Origin: Methanobrevibacter thaueri
GTDB lineage: Archaea > Methanobacteriota > Methanobacteria > Methanobacteriales > Methanobacteriaceae
Direction of reading: 5' to 3'
NCBI RefSeq assembly: GCF_015062905.1
Contig: NZ_SUTK01000013.1
Span: forward strand, 1 to 41,579
DNA length: 41,579 nt
Translations under genes and position numbers: made by a program
The notes under the pieces: model-generated
Told to the model about the DNA's origin: nothing
Seen by the model: only the letters and a program-made list of their open reading frames with translations
Databases searched by the model: none
In this document: positions 15,746-23,332 of the stretch, piece by piece
Position numbering within the stretch: position 1 is the first letter of the stretch
How the letters are laid out: every line of letters begins with the position of its first letter

Positions 15746-16252
15746 ATGAAAAGTGAAACTACCGAACAACACAAAAGCGAATCATCTTCTGACATTTCAT
15801 GCGGAATAATAACTCTTAGCGACAGTAGAAAATCTGAAAAATTAGATTTGTCAGGAAAGATAATCTCTGATGAAATCGAATCCAGATATACTTTGAAGTC
15901 TAAAAGTTTAATTCCTGATGAAAAAGATGAATTGATTAATGCAATAGAAAAAATGATTTTCGAGGGCGTTGATGTTATTTTGACAACCGGAGGCACCGGT
16001 TTGGATATCCGTGACATCACTGTTGAAACAGTGGAATCACTTTTCGAAAAAAAAATAGATGGGTTTGGAGAACTTTTTAGATATAAATCTTTTGAGGAAA
16101 TAGGTTCTGGAGCTCTTCTTTCAAGAGCAACAGCCGGCGTTTACAAAAAGACACTAATATTTTCCATGCCCGGTTCTCCAAATGCTGTTAAAACAGCATT
16201 AAGCTTGATTATTGATGAACTTCCACATTTTGTTCATCATGTAAATAAATGA
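15746..16252 (+). CDS. moaB: molybdenum cofactor biosynthesis protein MoaB/MogA family
   Basis: A 168-residue molybdopterin adenylyltransferase-type protein. It has CGIITLSDSR, ILTTGGTGLDIRDIT (the conserved TTGGTG loop) and FSMPGSPNAVKTAL, the family fold's substrate sites. The product would serve the molybdo- or tungstopterin of formylmethanofuran dehydrogenase and formate dehydrogenase (inference from known methanogen enzymes). GGAG precedes the ATG. It ends in a bidirectional hairpin facing pyrE. Confidence 0.9.
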   Translation: MKSETTEQHKSESSSDISCGIITLSDSRKSEKLDLSGKIISDEIESRYTLKSKSLIPDEKDELINAIEKMIFEGVDVILTTGGTGLDIRDITVETVESLFEKKIDGFGELFRYKSFEEIGSGALLSRATAGVYKKTLIFSMPGSPNAVKTALSLIIDELPHFVHHVNK

Positions 16253-16273
16253 TGAAATTAACTTTCATCATTT
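16247..16273. terminator. bidirectional hairpin terminator between moaB and pyrE
   Basis: A perfect 11-bp inverted repeat (AAATGATGAAA/TTTCATCATTT, 5-base loop) spans the moaB stop and ends just before the pyrE stop. With convergent genes and short flanking T runs it can serve both transcripts. Confidence 0.6.
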
Positions 16274-16274
16274 T

Positions 16275-16802
16275 CTAATCAAAAAATTCATTGACAGTGA
16301 TTAAAGGCTCTAAGGTTATGCCCGCTTTTTCAAACTCTTCAATAGCGCCTTCCTGCCTGTCAACCACAACAAATGCCCTAACTACTTTACCGCCATTATC
16401 CTGAATAGCGTTTATTGCTTTTAAAAGTGATCCACCAGTAGTGGAAACATCTTCAACCACAATAACATTATCATCCTGGTTCAGTTCACCTTCAATTAAT
16501 TTGGATGTTCCGTAGCCTTTCTTCTCTTTACGAATCATCAATAAAGGAAGTTTAGATTCTAAAGAAACTGCAGTGGCGATTGGAACTGCGCCCAAGGCAG
16601 GGCCAGCAACTTTATCAACATTTTCGCCAGAAATCTTTTCTGTAATCAGCTTTGAAATTGTGGATAAGATTTCAGGGTCTGTGATTGCCTTTTTCATGTT
16701 AACGTAATAATTACTTTTCTTTCCGGAAGCTAGAGTAAAATCGCCTTCAAGAAATACTTCATTTTCCTTTAATAAATCAATCAAATACTCTTTTGAAACC
16801 AT
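16275..16802 (-). CDS. pyrE: orotate phosphoribosyltransferase
   Basis: A 175-residue type I phosphoribosyltransferase making orotidine monophosphate from orotate and PRPP in pyrimidine synthesis. Visible motifs: FTLASGKKSNYYVNMKKA, GPALGAVPIATAVS, IRKEKKGYG and the PRPP loop VIVVEDVSTTGGSL. Its ATG overlaps the stop of the upstream PRC-barrel gene by one base, so the two are coupled. Confidence 0.95.
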   Translation of the reverse strand: MVSKEYLIDLLKENEVFLEGDFTLASGKKSNYYVNMKKAITDPEILSTISKLITEKISGENVDKVAGPALGAVPIATAVSLESKLPLLMIRKEKKGYGTSKLIEGELNQDDNVIVVEDVSTTGGSLLKAINAIQDNGGKVVRAFVVVDRQEGAIEEFEKAGITLEPLITVNEFFD

Positions 16803-17032
16803 TATAAATCCTCTTCGCCTTTAAGTAAAATTTTATCCCCAATGACTTTAACAAGCTCCATTGGAACTAGATTTTCACTAGCCTTGATTTGTTCAGAAAA
16901 TCCTGTCTTTTTAAGAACCAAATCAGTTATTTCATATGTGTCCTTATCTAAAATTACATCAGAAACTTTACCGACAATTTGAATATCCGCATCAAGAACT
17001 TCTTTTCCAAATAATTCATCTCTTATTCTCAT
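16802..17032 (-). CDS. PRC-barrel domain protein
   Basis: A 76-residue single PRC-barrel domain (RDELFGKEVLDADIQIVGKVSDVILD, ending ENLVPMELVKVIGDKILLKG). Such small archaeal proteins are thought to be RNA- or protein-binding adaptors; some stand-alone archaeal PRC proteins have been linked to cell division. The ATG at 17032 is chosen because GGTG is 6 bases upstream; a GTG at 17041 is less likely. Coupled to pyrE. Confidence 0.75.
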   Translation of the reverse strand: MRIRDELFGKEVLDADIQIVGKVSDVILDKDTYEITDLVLKKTGFSEQIKASENLVPMELVKVIGDKILLKGEEDL

Positions 17033-17157
17033 AAAAAACACCTTTTTAATATTAGATAGTTTTTAATATTAATTAATTCTTTCTAAAAAATAATGTGAAA
17101 AAGCAAAATTGTATTAAATAGTAACAATATAATAACAATTAGTTTAAAGGTGAATAT

Positions 17158-18411
17158 ATGGAAGAAAAAACTTTCAGCGTATCGGAAATTAATTCATATC
17201 TCAATAAAAAGTTTAAAGAAGATCCGAATTTAAAAGTTATTTATGTTAAAGGTGAAATATCTAATTTCAAAACATATCCAAGCGGACATAGCTATTTTAC
17301 ATTGAAAGATGAGAAATCACAAATTCCGGCAGTGATGTTTAAAGGAAGAAAGCACAGCCTCAAATTTCAGCCTGAAAATGGTATGAAAGTGATTATCAAA
17401 GGTAAAATCGAAGTTTTTGAAAGAGACGGCAAATATCAGTTATATGCATCAACAATGACCGAAGACGGAATAGGAAATCTGCATGTTGCCTTTGAACAAC
17501 TGAAAAAAAAGCTTAAAGCAGAAGGTCTGTTTGACGACGCCCATAAAAAGGAAATTCCAGAATACCCTGGAAAAATAGGAGTTGTTACCTCACAGACAGG
17601 AGCTGCAATACGGGATATCATAACAACAATCGAGAAAAGATACCCTTATTGCGAAGTCCTTATCTTTTCAACACTAGTTCAGGGAGAACAGGCTGCCCCT
17701 CAAATCGTACAGCAAATTAAACATGCCCAGCAATTCGACATTGACACATTGATTGTCGGTCGTGGAGGGGGAAGCATAGAGGATTTATGGCCATTTAACG
17801 AAGAGATAGTGGCAAGGACAATTTATGACTGCAAAATACCGGTCATAAGTGCAGTAGGTCACGAAGTTGACTTTACCATATCCGATTTTGTGGCGGATGC
17901 AAGAGCTCCAACACCAACAGGCGCTGCAGTGATGGCCGTTCCGGATGTCAATGACGTTAAATTCAAAATTGTGCAATTAAGAAATAGATTGAACAAAGAC
18001 ATTAACGATAAGATTATGCAAAACAGGACCAAATTAAAACATGTTTCTGAAAAGCAGATTTTTAAAAATCCAGAATCCATTTACGAAATTAAATCCATGA
18101 CATTGGACAATCTGGTTACCAAATTAGAGTTTTCATCTAAAAATATCATTGCAGAAAATCGAAACAAATTGCTGGAACTGGAAAACAAGAATATTATGAA
18201 AAATCCTGATGAAATCATCAGAATGAAAAGAGAACCATATCTGAGAAACGTTGATAAACTAGCTGTTCTTAACCCTCTTTTGACATTGAAAAGAGGTTAT
18301 ACATTAACAAGAGTAGAAGGAAAAGTGGTGTCTTCAGCAAAAGACGTGAAGTCTGGGGACAAGCTTGATGTTGAATTTGATGACGGAACTGTAAATACAA
18401 GGGTGATATAA
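17158..18411 (+). CDS. xseA: exodeoxyribonuclease VII large subunit
   Basis: A 417-residue subunit of the single-strand-specific exonuclease. It has an N-terminal OB fold (about 4-100: FSVSEINSYL, VKGEISNFKTYPSGHSYFTLKD), the catalytic region with GVVTSQTGAAIRDI, DTLIVGRGGGSIEDLWPFN and PVISAVGHEVDFTISDFVADARAPTP, a coiled-coil segment, and the C-terminal LNPLLTLKRGYTLT. This is a bacterial-type enzyme with patchy distribution in archaea, which suggests ancient transfer. GGTG precedes the ATG. xseB follows with no gap. Confidence 0.94.
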   Translation: MEEKTFSVSEINSYLNKKFKEDPNLKVIYVKGEISNFKTYPSGHSYFTLKDEKSQIPAVMFKGRKHSLKFQPENGMKVIIKGKIEVFERDGKYQLYASTMTEDGIGNLHVAFEQLKKKLKAEGLFDDAHKKEIPEYPGKIGVVTSQTGAAIRDIITTIEKRYPYCEVLIFSTLVQGEQAAPQIVQQIKHAQQFDIDTLIVGRGGGSIEDLWPFNEEIVARTIYDCKIPVISAVGHEVDFTISDFVADARAPTPTGAAVMAVPDVNDVKFKIVQLRNRLNKDINDKIMQNRTKLKHVSEKQIFKNPESIYEIKSMTLDNLVTKLEFSSKNIIAENRNKLLELENKNIMKNPDEIIRMKREPYLRNVDKLAVLNPLLTLKRGYTLTRVEGKVVSSAKDVKSGDKLDVEFDDGTVNTRVI

Positions 18412-18630
18412 ATGGAAAATTTAAGTTTTGAAGAAAGTTTAGAAAAATTAGAAGAAATCGTGACCAAATTAGAAAACGGAGACGTGCCGTTGGACGATGC
18501 AATCGATGAGTTTAACAATGCTATGCAATTAGTTAAAATCTGTGAAAACAAGTTATCAAAAGCGGAAGAGTCAATTGCAAAAATAGTAAAAGACAATGGA
18601 GATGTTGTTGAATTCAATTCAACAGAGTGA
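18412..18630 (+). CDS. xseB: exodeoxyribonuclease VII small subunit
   Basis: A 72-residue helical protein (LSFEESLEKLEEIVTKLENGDVPLDDAIDEFNNAMQL in blocks typical of XseB, then CENKLSKAEESIAKIV). It stabilises the large subunit as a multimer. The ATG directly follows the xseA stop, with GGTG inside the last xseA codons. Confidence 0.93.
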   Translation: MENLSFEESLEKLEEIVTKLENGDVPLDDAIDEFNNAMQLVKICENKLSKAEESIAKIVKDNGDVVEFNSTE

Positions 18631-18668
18631 AATTGTCTTTAATTTTTTAAAAAAGAAAAAAAGAAAAT

Positions 18669-18965
18669 TTAAAGATCAGTAGCCTCAGCATCAAAAACAT
18701 CAATGATGAGTTCTGAAGAGACTAAATCTTGAATATTTTCTCCAAATCTTATAAAATGATCAGTTTGCAAATGTGTGCCTAAAATCTCTTTTGATTCCCA
18801 TTGTTCAACAAATAACAATGTGCCATCTGCAGTATTAGAATATAAATTATAATCTATGTTTCCTTCTTCTTTTTTAGTATTTTCAATTAAATCTTGTGCA
18901 AATTCAACAATTTTTGCACATGCATCTTCATCTTTAGGAATTGCTTTAGCTAAAACCATTATCAT
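18669..18965 (-). CDS. antibiotic biosynthesis monooxygenase (ABM)-fold protein
   Basis: A 98-residue ferredoxin-like dimeric alpha-beta protein: VLAKAIPKDEDACAKIVEFAQDLIENTKKEEGNIDYNLY in pieces, then LLFVEQWESKEILGTHLQTDHF, the usual ABM signature. The family includes quinol monooxygenases and heme-degrading proteins; the substrate here is unknown. The ATG at 18965 is chosen by GAGGTG 6 bases upstream; a longer start 30 bases up lacks this. A 9-bp dyad lies upstream. Confidence 0.78.
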   Translation of the reverse strand: MIMVLAKAIPKDEDACAKIVEFAQDLIENTKKEEGNIDYNLYSNTADGTLLFVEQWESKEILGTHLQTDHFIRFGENIQDLVSSELIIDVFDAEATDL

Positions 18966-19006
18966 TAAAATCACCTCATAATTAAGGAATCTCAATTAAA
19001 TATTAA

Positions 19007-19032
19007 GAAATTATGAAAATGGACATAATTTC
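19007..19032. promoter_or_regulatory. 9-bp dyad upstream of the ABM-fold gene
   Basis: GAAATTATG/CATAATTTC, perfect, 8-base spacer, directly upstream of a minus-strand TATA-like TTAATATTTAATT at about 18993-19005. Its place beside the promoter suggests an operator. Confidence 0.35.
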
Positions 19033-19142
19033 CTAAATATTTAACTGAAGTTGAAATTAAATATATTAGTAATACCTATTATATTTTAAGATAACTATAT
19101 TTTACAAATAGAGCAGTTAAAAATATTACTCAATTTTCAATC

Positions 19143-19826
19143 TTATTTCTCGAACTGTGGGATTCCAGTAATTCTAAGTCCACCATAATGGGATCTGTAT
19201 TTAATATTCAATCCGATTAATAATGGAGTGATTTTTTCGATTATTCTTGATTTTTCTAATATTCCACAGTCAATAGCTTGGACACCTGGAAGTTTGTCTA
19301 TAAGTTCAATTGCAACTTCTTTAGCTTCCTTATCATCCCCTGCAATTAAACAATCACAGTCTATTTCATTTGGAATATTGGATAAGTGGGAGTTACTGAT
19401 ATTACAGAATGCACAAATTACCTTTGCACCGGTTCCTTCAAGGATTTTAGCAGTTCTTTCTGCAGCAGATCCTTCCATTAAATCAATGAAACGGAAAGGT
19501 TTTCCTCCAATAGCTGTTTCAAGAGGAACAGTTGCATCAAGAACAATTTTGTCAGCACAAAATTCTTTAATTCCTTCTAGTGTAGGTTTTTGAGCTGCAA
19601 GAGGTACTGTGAGAATTAATATATCTCCAGCTTTTGCCGCATCTTCGTTGGCCATACCTACAATATTTAAATCATAGTCTTTAAGTTCTTCAATTGTTTC
19701 TTCAACAATGGTTAAAGCTTTTTCTTCTTTACGTGATCCAACAATTACTTCAACACCTTCAATTGCAAATCTTTTTGCAATTCCAAGTCCTTGTGGACCA
19801 GTTCCGCCAATTACTGCAACTTTCAT
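19143..19826 (-). CDS. npdG: F420-dependent NADP reductase (F420H2:NADP+ oxidoreductase)
   Basis: A 227-residue enzyme that exchanges hydride between NADPH and coenzyme F420. The Rossmann fold begins VAVIGGTGPQGLGIAKRF; GSRKEEK after strand 2 fits NADP phosphate binding. ILTVPLAAQKPTL, DATVPLETAIGGKPFRF and ICAFCNISNSHLSNI are typical. GGTG precedes the ATG. The gene lies 59 bases after the alcohol dehydrogenase gene with a hairpin in between; together they link alcohol oxidation to F420H2, the methanogenic electron carrier. Confidence 0.93.
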   Translation of the reverse strand: MKVAVIGGTGPQGLGIAKRFAIEGVEVIVGSRKEEKALTIVEETIEELKDYDLNIVGMANEDAAKAGDILILTVPLAAQKPTLEGIKEFCADKIVLDATVPLETAIGGKPFRFIDLMEGSAAERTAKILEGTGAKVICAFCNISNSHLSNIPNEIDCDCLIAGDDKEAKEVAIELIDKLPGVQAIDCGILEKSRIIEKITPLLIGLNIKYRSHYGGLRITGIPQFEK

Positions 19827-19850
19827 AATATCACCTTAAAAAAGAAAATA

Positions 19851-19877
19851 TATGTAATGATTAAAAATCATTACATA
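19851..19877 (-). terminator. perfect 12-bp hairpin between adh and npdG
   Basis: TATGTAATGATT and its exact complement are separated by three bases; on the minus strand the hairpin is followed by a TTTTCTTTTTT tract just before the npdG ribosome binding site. It looks like an intercistronic terminator or processing signal that would reduce npdG transcription relative to adh. Confidence 0.55.
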
Positions 19878-19885
19878 AAATGTAT

Positions 19886-20962
19886 CTAGTCGAGATCTAA
19901 CATTACTACAGGTTTGATTAAGTCTTTAGGTTTGTCTTTCATCAAGAGTAAAGCATCTTCGATTTTTTCAAGACCTTTGAATTTGTGGGTAACTAATAAT
20001 TCTGGGTCTTGTCTGCCGCATAATGCTAAGTCAGCAAGTCTTTCCATTCTTACTGCTCCACCAGGACATAATCCGTTTTTAATGTTGATGTTGGACATAC
20101 CGCAACCCCATTCTACACGAGGGATTAATACGTTGTCAGCACCACTTAAGTAGTTTACGTTGGATACAGTTCCTCCTGCTTTTGCAGATTTGATTGCTTC
20201 AGCCCATGTGTTTTCTAAGTTACCACCTGCAATAACAACTGAGTCTACACCAGCACCGTCGGTTAATTCCCTTACTTGTTCGTCGATAGGTCCTTCTCTG
20301 TAGTTTATGATGTCTGTTGCGCCGTATTTTTTAGCAACTTCAACGGAGATTGGACGAGTACCTGCTGCGAACAGTCTTCCTGCACCTAAACATTTTGCAC
20401 CAGCAATAGCTGAAAGACCTACAGCACCGATACCGATAACTAATACGGATCCACCTAATGGAATGTCAGCGTTTTCTGAACCCATCATACCGGTAGACCA
20501 CATGTCGGTTAACATACATGCGCCTTCGTCGGATAATCCGTCTGGGATGAATGTTAGGTTTGCGTCTGCCATGTTTACATGGAATCTTTCACCGAATACA
20601 CCGTCTTTGAAGTTGGAGAACTTCCAACCACCGAGAGGTTCGGTTGTTTGTGATGGGAATCCTCTTTGTGCTGCTTCGTCATCCCAGTCAGGAGTAATAG
20701 CAGGAACAATTACACGGTCACCAGGTTTGAATTTGGTAACGTGGCTACCTACTTCAACAACTTCACCAACAGCTTCGTGACCTAAGATCATGTCTCTTCT
20801 GTCACCGATAGCACCTTCCCATACAGTGTGAATATCTGAAGTACATGGAGATACACAAGTTGGTTTAATGATTGCGTCTAATGGTCCACATTCAGGAACT
20901 TCTTTTTCTACCCATCCGATTTCATTGAGTCTTTTCATTGCAAATCCTTTAAAAGTTGCCAT
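19886..20962 (-). CDS. adh: NADP-dependent zinc alcohol dehydrogenase (TbADH-like secondary alcohol type)
   Basis: A 358-residue medium-chain dehydrogenase closely resembling the thermophilic NADP secondary alcohol dehydrogenases. Zinc ligands are visible: Cys in SPCTSDIHT, His in GHEAVGE, Asp in MLTDMWSTG; the structural-zinc loop is absent, as in that family. Cofactor residues fit NADP: AGTRPIS after the second strand and Tyr in INYREG. Start is ATG at 20962 with GAGGTG upstream. It probably oxidises 2-propanol or ethanol, or runs in reverse, with npdG passing electrons to F420. Its upstream region has a TATA box near 21036-21046 and a 7-bp dyad. Confidence 0.92.
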   Translation of the reverse strand: MATFKGFAMKRLNEIGWVEKEVPECGPLDAIIKPTCVSPCTSDIHTVWEGAIGDRRDMILGHEAVGEVVEVGSHVTKFKPGDRVIVPAITPDWDDEAAQRGFPSQTTEPLGGWKFSNFKDGVFGERFHVNMADANLTFIPDGLSDEGACMLTDMWSTGMMGSENADIPLGGSVLVIGIGAVGLSAIAGAKCLGAGRLFAAGTRPISVEVAKKYGATDIINYREGPIDEQVRELTDGAGVDSVVIAGGNLENTWAEAIKSAKAGGTVSNVNYLSGADNVLIPRVEWGCGMSNINIKNGLCPGGAVRMERLADLALCGRQDPELLVTHKFKGLEKIEDALLLMKDKPKDLIKPVVMLDLD

Positions 20963-21479
20963 TTTTTTCACCTCTTTTAAGTAAAACATTCATATAAAAT
21001 TTAAGTGAAAAAACAAGGAAAAATAAACAAAAAATGTTTATAAATAACTCATTTAAACACTTATTTCTTCAAATAACACGATTAAAAACGTGTTAATTTA
21101 GAAATAACTAAATAGAATACAAATGTTTTCTATTATAATATTTTACAAGGCCCATATATAAAAGTTACTACTTAACGGTGGCATATTTTCAGTATTACTA
21201 AATAATTATGGATTAAATAATATTTTTAAGGGTTCTTGATAATTTTTTATTAAGATGATTTTAATTAATTTGAAAATAAAAATTTTAAAAAAAATGCTAA
21301 AAATTCACAAGGCCTATGAAAATTGAAGACAAAATTAAAAAATTAAAATTAAATTTCAGAATTTCAAGGTGATGTAAAAATTTCATGTTGATGATAAAAA
21401 TTAATATTGATGAAAAATTAAATTCAGAACGTAAAAAAAATAAATTATAAAAAAAAAATAAAGAATGAAATTAAAAAAA
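20963..21479. other. 517-base non-coding region between adh and the second FilR1-like pair
   Basis: AT-rich, without a convincing gene. Near adh it holds TTATTTATAAAC on the minus strand (about 21036-21047) as likely TATA box and a dyad TAACACG/CGTGTTA (21074-21080, 21089-21095) just upstream, a plausible operator. Further on are two copies of ACAAGGCC (about 21148 and 21309), a second TATA-like CATATATAAAAG (about 21150-21161) and three 19-base repeats starting GATG at 21371, 21390 and 21409. The end nearest the regulator stop carries long A runs on plus (T runs on minus), a probable terminator. Confidence 0.45.
21074..21095. promoter_or_regulatory. 7-bp dyad in the adh upstream region
   Basis: TAACACG and CGTGTTA separated by 8 bases, about 30 bases upstream of the presumed adh TATA box and 112 upstream of the ATG. 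G/C bases stand out in a very AT-rich context. It could be an operator for adh control. Confidence 0.35.
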
Positions 21480-22304
21480 TTATTTCAAAATATACTTTTT
21501 ATATGAATTATAGAATCTATATGCATCTTCAATACCTGATTCTCCATCAACTAAAAGCATTTCAGAATTATCAAAGACAGAATCATCATAAAATAAGAAT
21601 ATTGATGCAAAAATGTCTGAGACAGTGAAAAAGATATTTGAAATGTCTTCAACAATATAATAATCAATCTTTTTATCACGAACCAATGCTTTAAAATAGT
21701 TTTCAGAATCTGATTTGACAATTAAATCATAGATTGTTTTAGTAGTCAGTAAATCCAAATGCCCTTCGTGATCGATTAAAGCTTCATATATTGAATCCAT
21801 GAAAATTTTTGAAAATACCGGCAAAATCATACAGATATCTGTAGATTTTTTTATATTTTCAAGATACACATTTATAGGCTTTGCGAATTCTGTGATACTG
21901 GACTTTACAGATGAAACTCCGCTGAAGGAAGAAATGCCTTTTAAAAAACGAGTAGGTATCGATTTAATGGCATGGTCTTCCCAAAACCTCTCCTGATTGT
22001 CTATATTATCAAAATTAGATGACATATTTTGTAAATTCTTAGCAAATAAAAAACCTATGGAGGTAACAGCATATTTCCTGTTCGGCAAACGTGTAATGAA
22101 TTTACAGGATTTCAAATCGTTTAACCCTCTGGAAATATTACCTGATTTTCTATTGAACTCTGATTCAAGTTCTTTAATAGTCTTACTGGATTCATATAAA
22201 CTAAGCAATAATTTTAATCTTGTTTCGGATGAAAGAATAAATTTTAAATAATTAAAATCATTCAAATTGCTGTTTTCATCAAAAAAATTGGAACTAATGA
22301 TCAT
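21480..22304 (-). CDS. FilR1/DUF1724-like winged-helix regulator (pair 2, second gene)
   Basis: A 274-residue regulator. The winged helix has FILSSETRLKLLLSLYESSK and GNISRGLNDLKSCKFI; the FilR1 domain begins FWEDHAIKSIPTRFLKGI near residue 107, with MILPVFSKIF further on. Its closest relative here is the second gene of pair 1 (14581-15372). It overlaps the end of the upstream regulator by about 11 bases. The ATG at 22304 is used; a GTG directly before it is equally possible. The gene is followed by long T runs on the minus strand. Confidence 0.75.
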   Translation of the reverse strand: MIISSNFFDENSNLNDFNYLKFILSSETRLKLLLSLYESSKTIKELESEFNRKSGNISRGLNDLKSCKFITRLPNRKYAVTSIGFLFAKNLQNMSSNFDNIDNQERFWEDHAIKSIPTRFLKGISSFSGVSSVKSSITEFAKPINVYLENIKKSTDICMILPVFSKIFMDSIYEALIDHEGHLDLLTTKTIYDLIVKSDSENYFKALVRDKKIDYYIVEDISNIFFTVSDIFASIFLFYDDSVFDNSEMLLVDGESGIEDAYRFYNSYKKYILK

Positions 22305-23142
22305 CACCCCTGCCGTTTGGATAAATAATATCTTCTAATGAAACATAATCGCCGCATAATTTTTCATATTCATCAAAAAGTTTCAATCCAAATTCTATAG
22401 CCTCCTGACTGGTGGAAGTGATAACCGCATTCTGATTGAACTCGCCATTTTTAGTATAAAAGGCTAAGACCAAACATTTGTCAGAAACTGTGAATGCAAA
22501 TTGAATATTGCAATCATTAGGCTTTAATTTGACAAATTTATTTTTAATGTTCGGACTTTTAGGAACATAATCCTTAATAAAATTTTTTACGGCTTCAGAA
22601 ACCTCATCGGGAAGAATCAGTTCAACAGTACAATCATTATCAATCCAATAACTTATAATATCGTCATGTTTTGGATGGAAATAAGGAAATATGCCTTTTA
22701 AAAATTTGAATCCCATCAATGAACGTTGAAAAATTTCAGTAGCTTTAAATAAATCAACATTATTGGACTCGATTAGTTTAGATCCATCAAATGCAGATAA
22801 ATCTTTAATTGTATCAATATTGATATCTATGAGAGAATAATTTAAAAAATCGGATTTTTCTTTTAAAAAGGTACATGCTTTGTTAAAATAAAGTACATTA
22901 GTTAATTTAAGCTTTGTTTTATTGAATAAATAAAATTTGTCTTCAACACTGAAAATAAATTTTCTTTGTTCAAGTTTATTAATATTATCCAGTATGGAAC
23001 TATAGCTATAGCCTGTTTTTTCCTCTATTTCTTTTATTGATGCCGAAGAGTTATATAAACATCCTAAAATTTTCAAACGAATTTCAGAGTTAATTAAAAA
23101 CTTAAGGTCATCTTGAAAATTTAAGAAATTGTTTTTATCCAA
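22294..23142 (-). CDS. FilR1/DUF1724-like winged-helix regulator (pair 2, first gene)
   Basis: A 282-residue regulator with LINSEIRLKILGCLYNS and SSILDNINKLEQRKFI in the winged helix, then DGSKLIE, IFPYFHPKHDD and CTVELILPDEV in the FilR1-like part. Most similar to the first gene of pair 1. No ATG is near the N-terminus: the listed start is TTG at 23142, yet the strong site GAGGAGGTG lies 18 bases before it and is better spaced for an in-frame CTG or ATT four or five codons upstream. The true initiator is uncertain. The promoter region has a palindrome TATTTTATAAAATA near 23188. Confidence 0.73.
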   Translation of the reverse strand: MDKNNFLNFQDDLKFLINSEIRLKILGCLYNSSASIKEIEEKTGYSYSSILDNINKLEQRKFIFSVEDKFYLFNKTKLKLTNVLYFNKACTFLKEKSDFLNYSLIDINIDTIKDLSAFDGSKLIESNNVDLFKATEIFQRSLMGFKFLKGIFPYFHPKHDDIISYWIDNDCTVELILPDEVSEAVKNFIKDYVPKSPNIKNKFVKLKPNDCNIQFAFTVSDKCLVLAFYTKNGEFNQNAVITSTSQEAIEFGLKLFDEYEKLCGDYVSLEDIIYPNGRGDDH

Positions 23143-23332
23143 TGTGTTACCCAGAATTACACCTCCTCAGAATATTCTAATATATATTTTATAAAATATT
23201 TATACTTTCTAATTCAGTATCAATATTAATTTTATAATTTTATATTATTATAAACTTATATATGCTATTATCTGTTCAATATTAAATATTCGATAAACGG
23301 AGAAATAGCGAATTGAAGATAATTGAGATTAG

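Noticed and set aside
17158..18630. Recent transfer of xseAB judged by composition
   Set aside because: Base composition and ribosome binding sites match the neighbours, so any transfer was old and is only suggested by family distribution.
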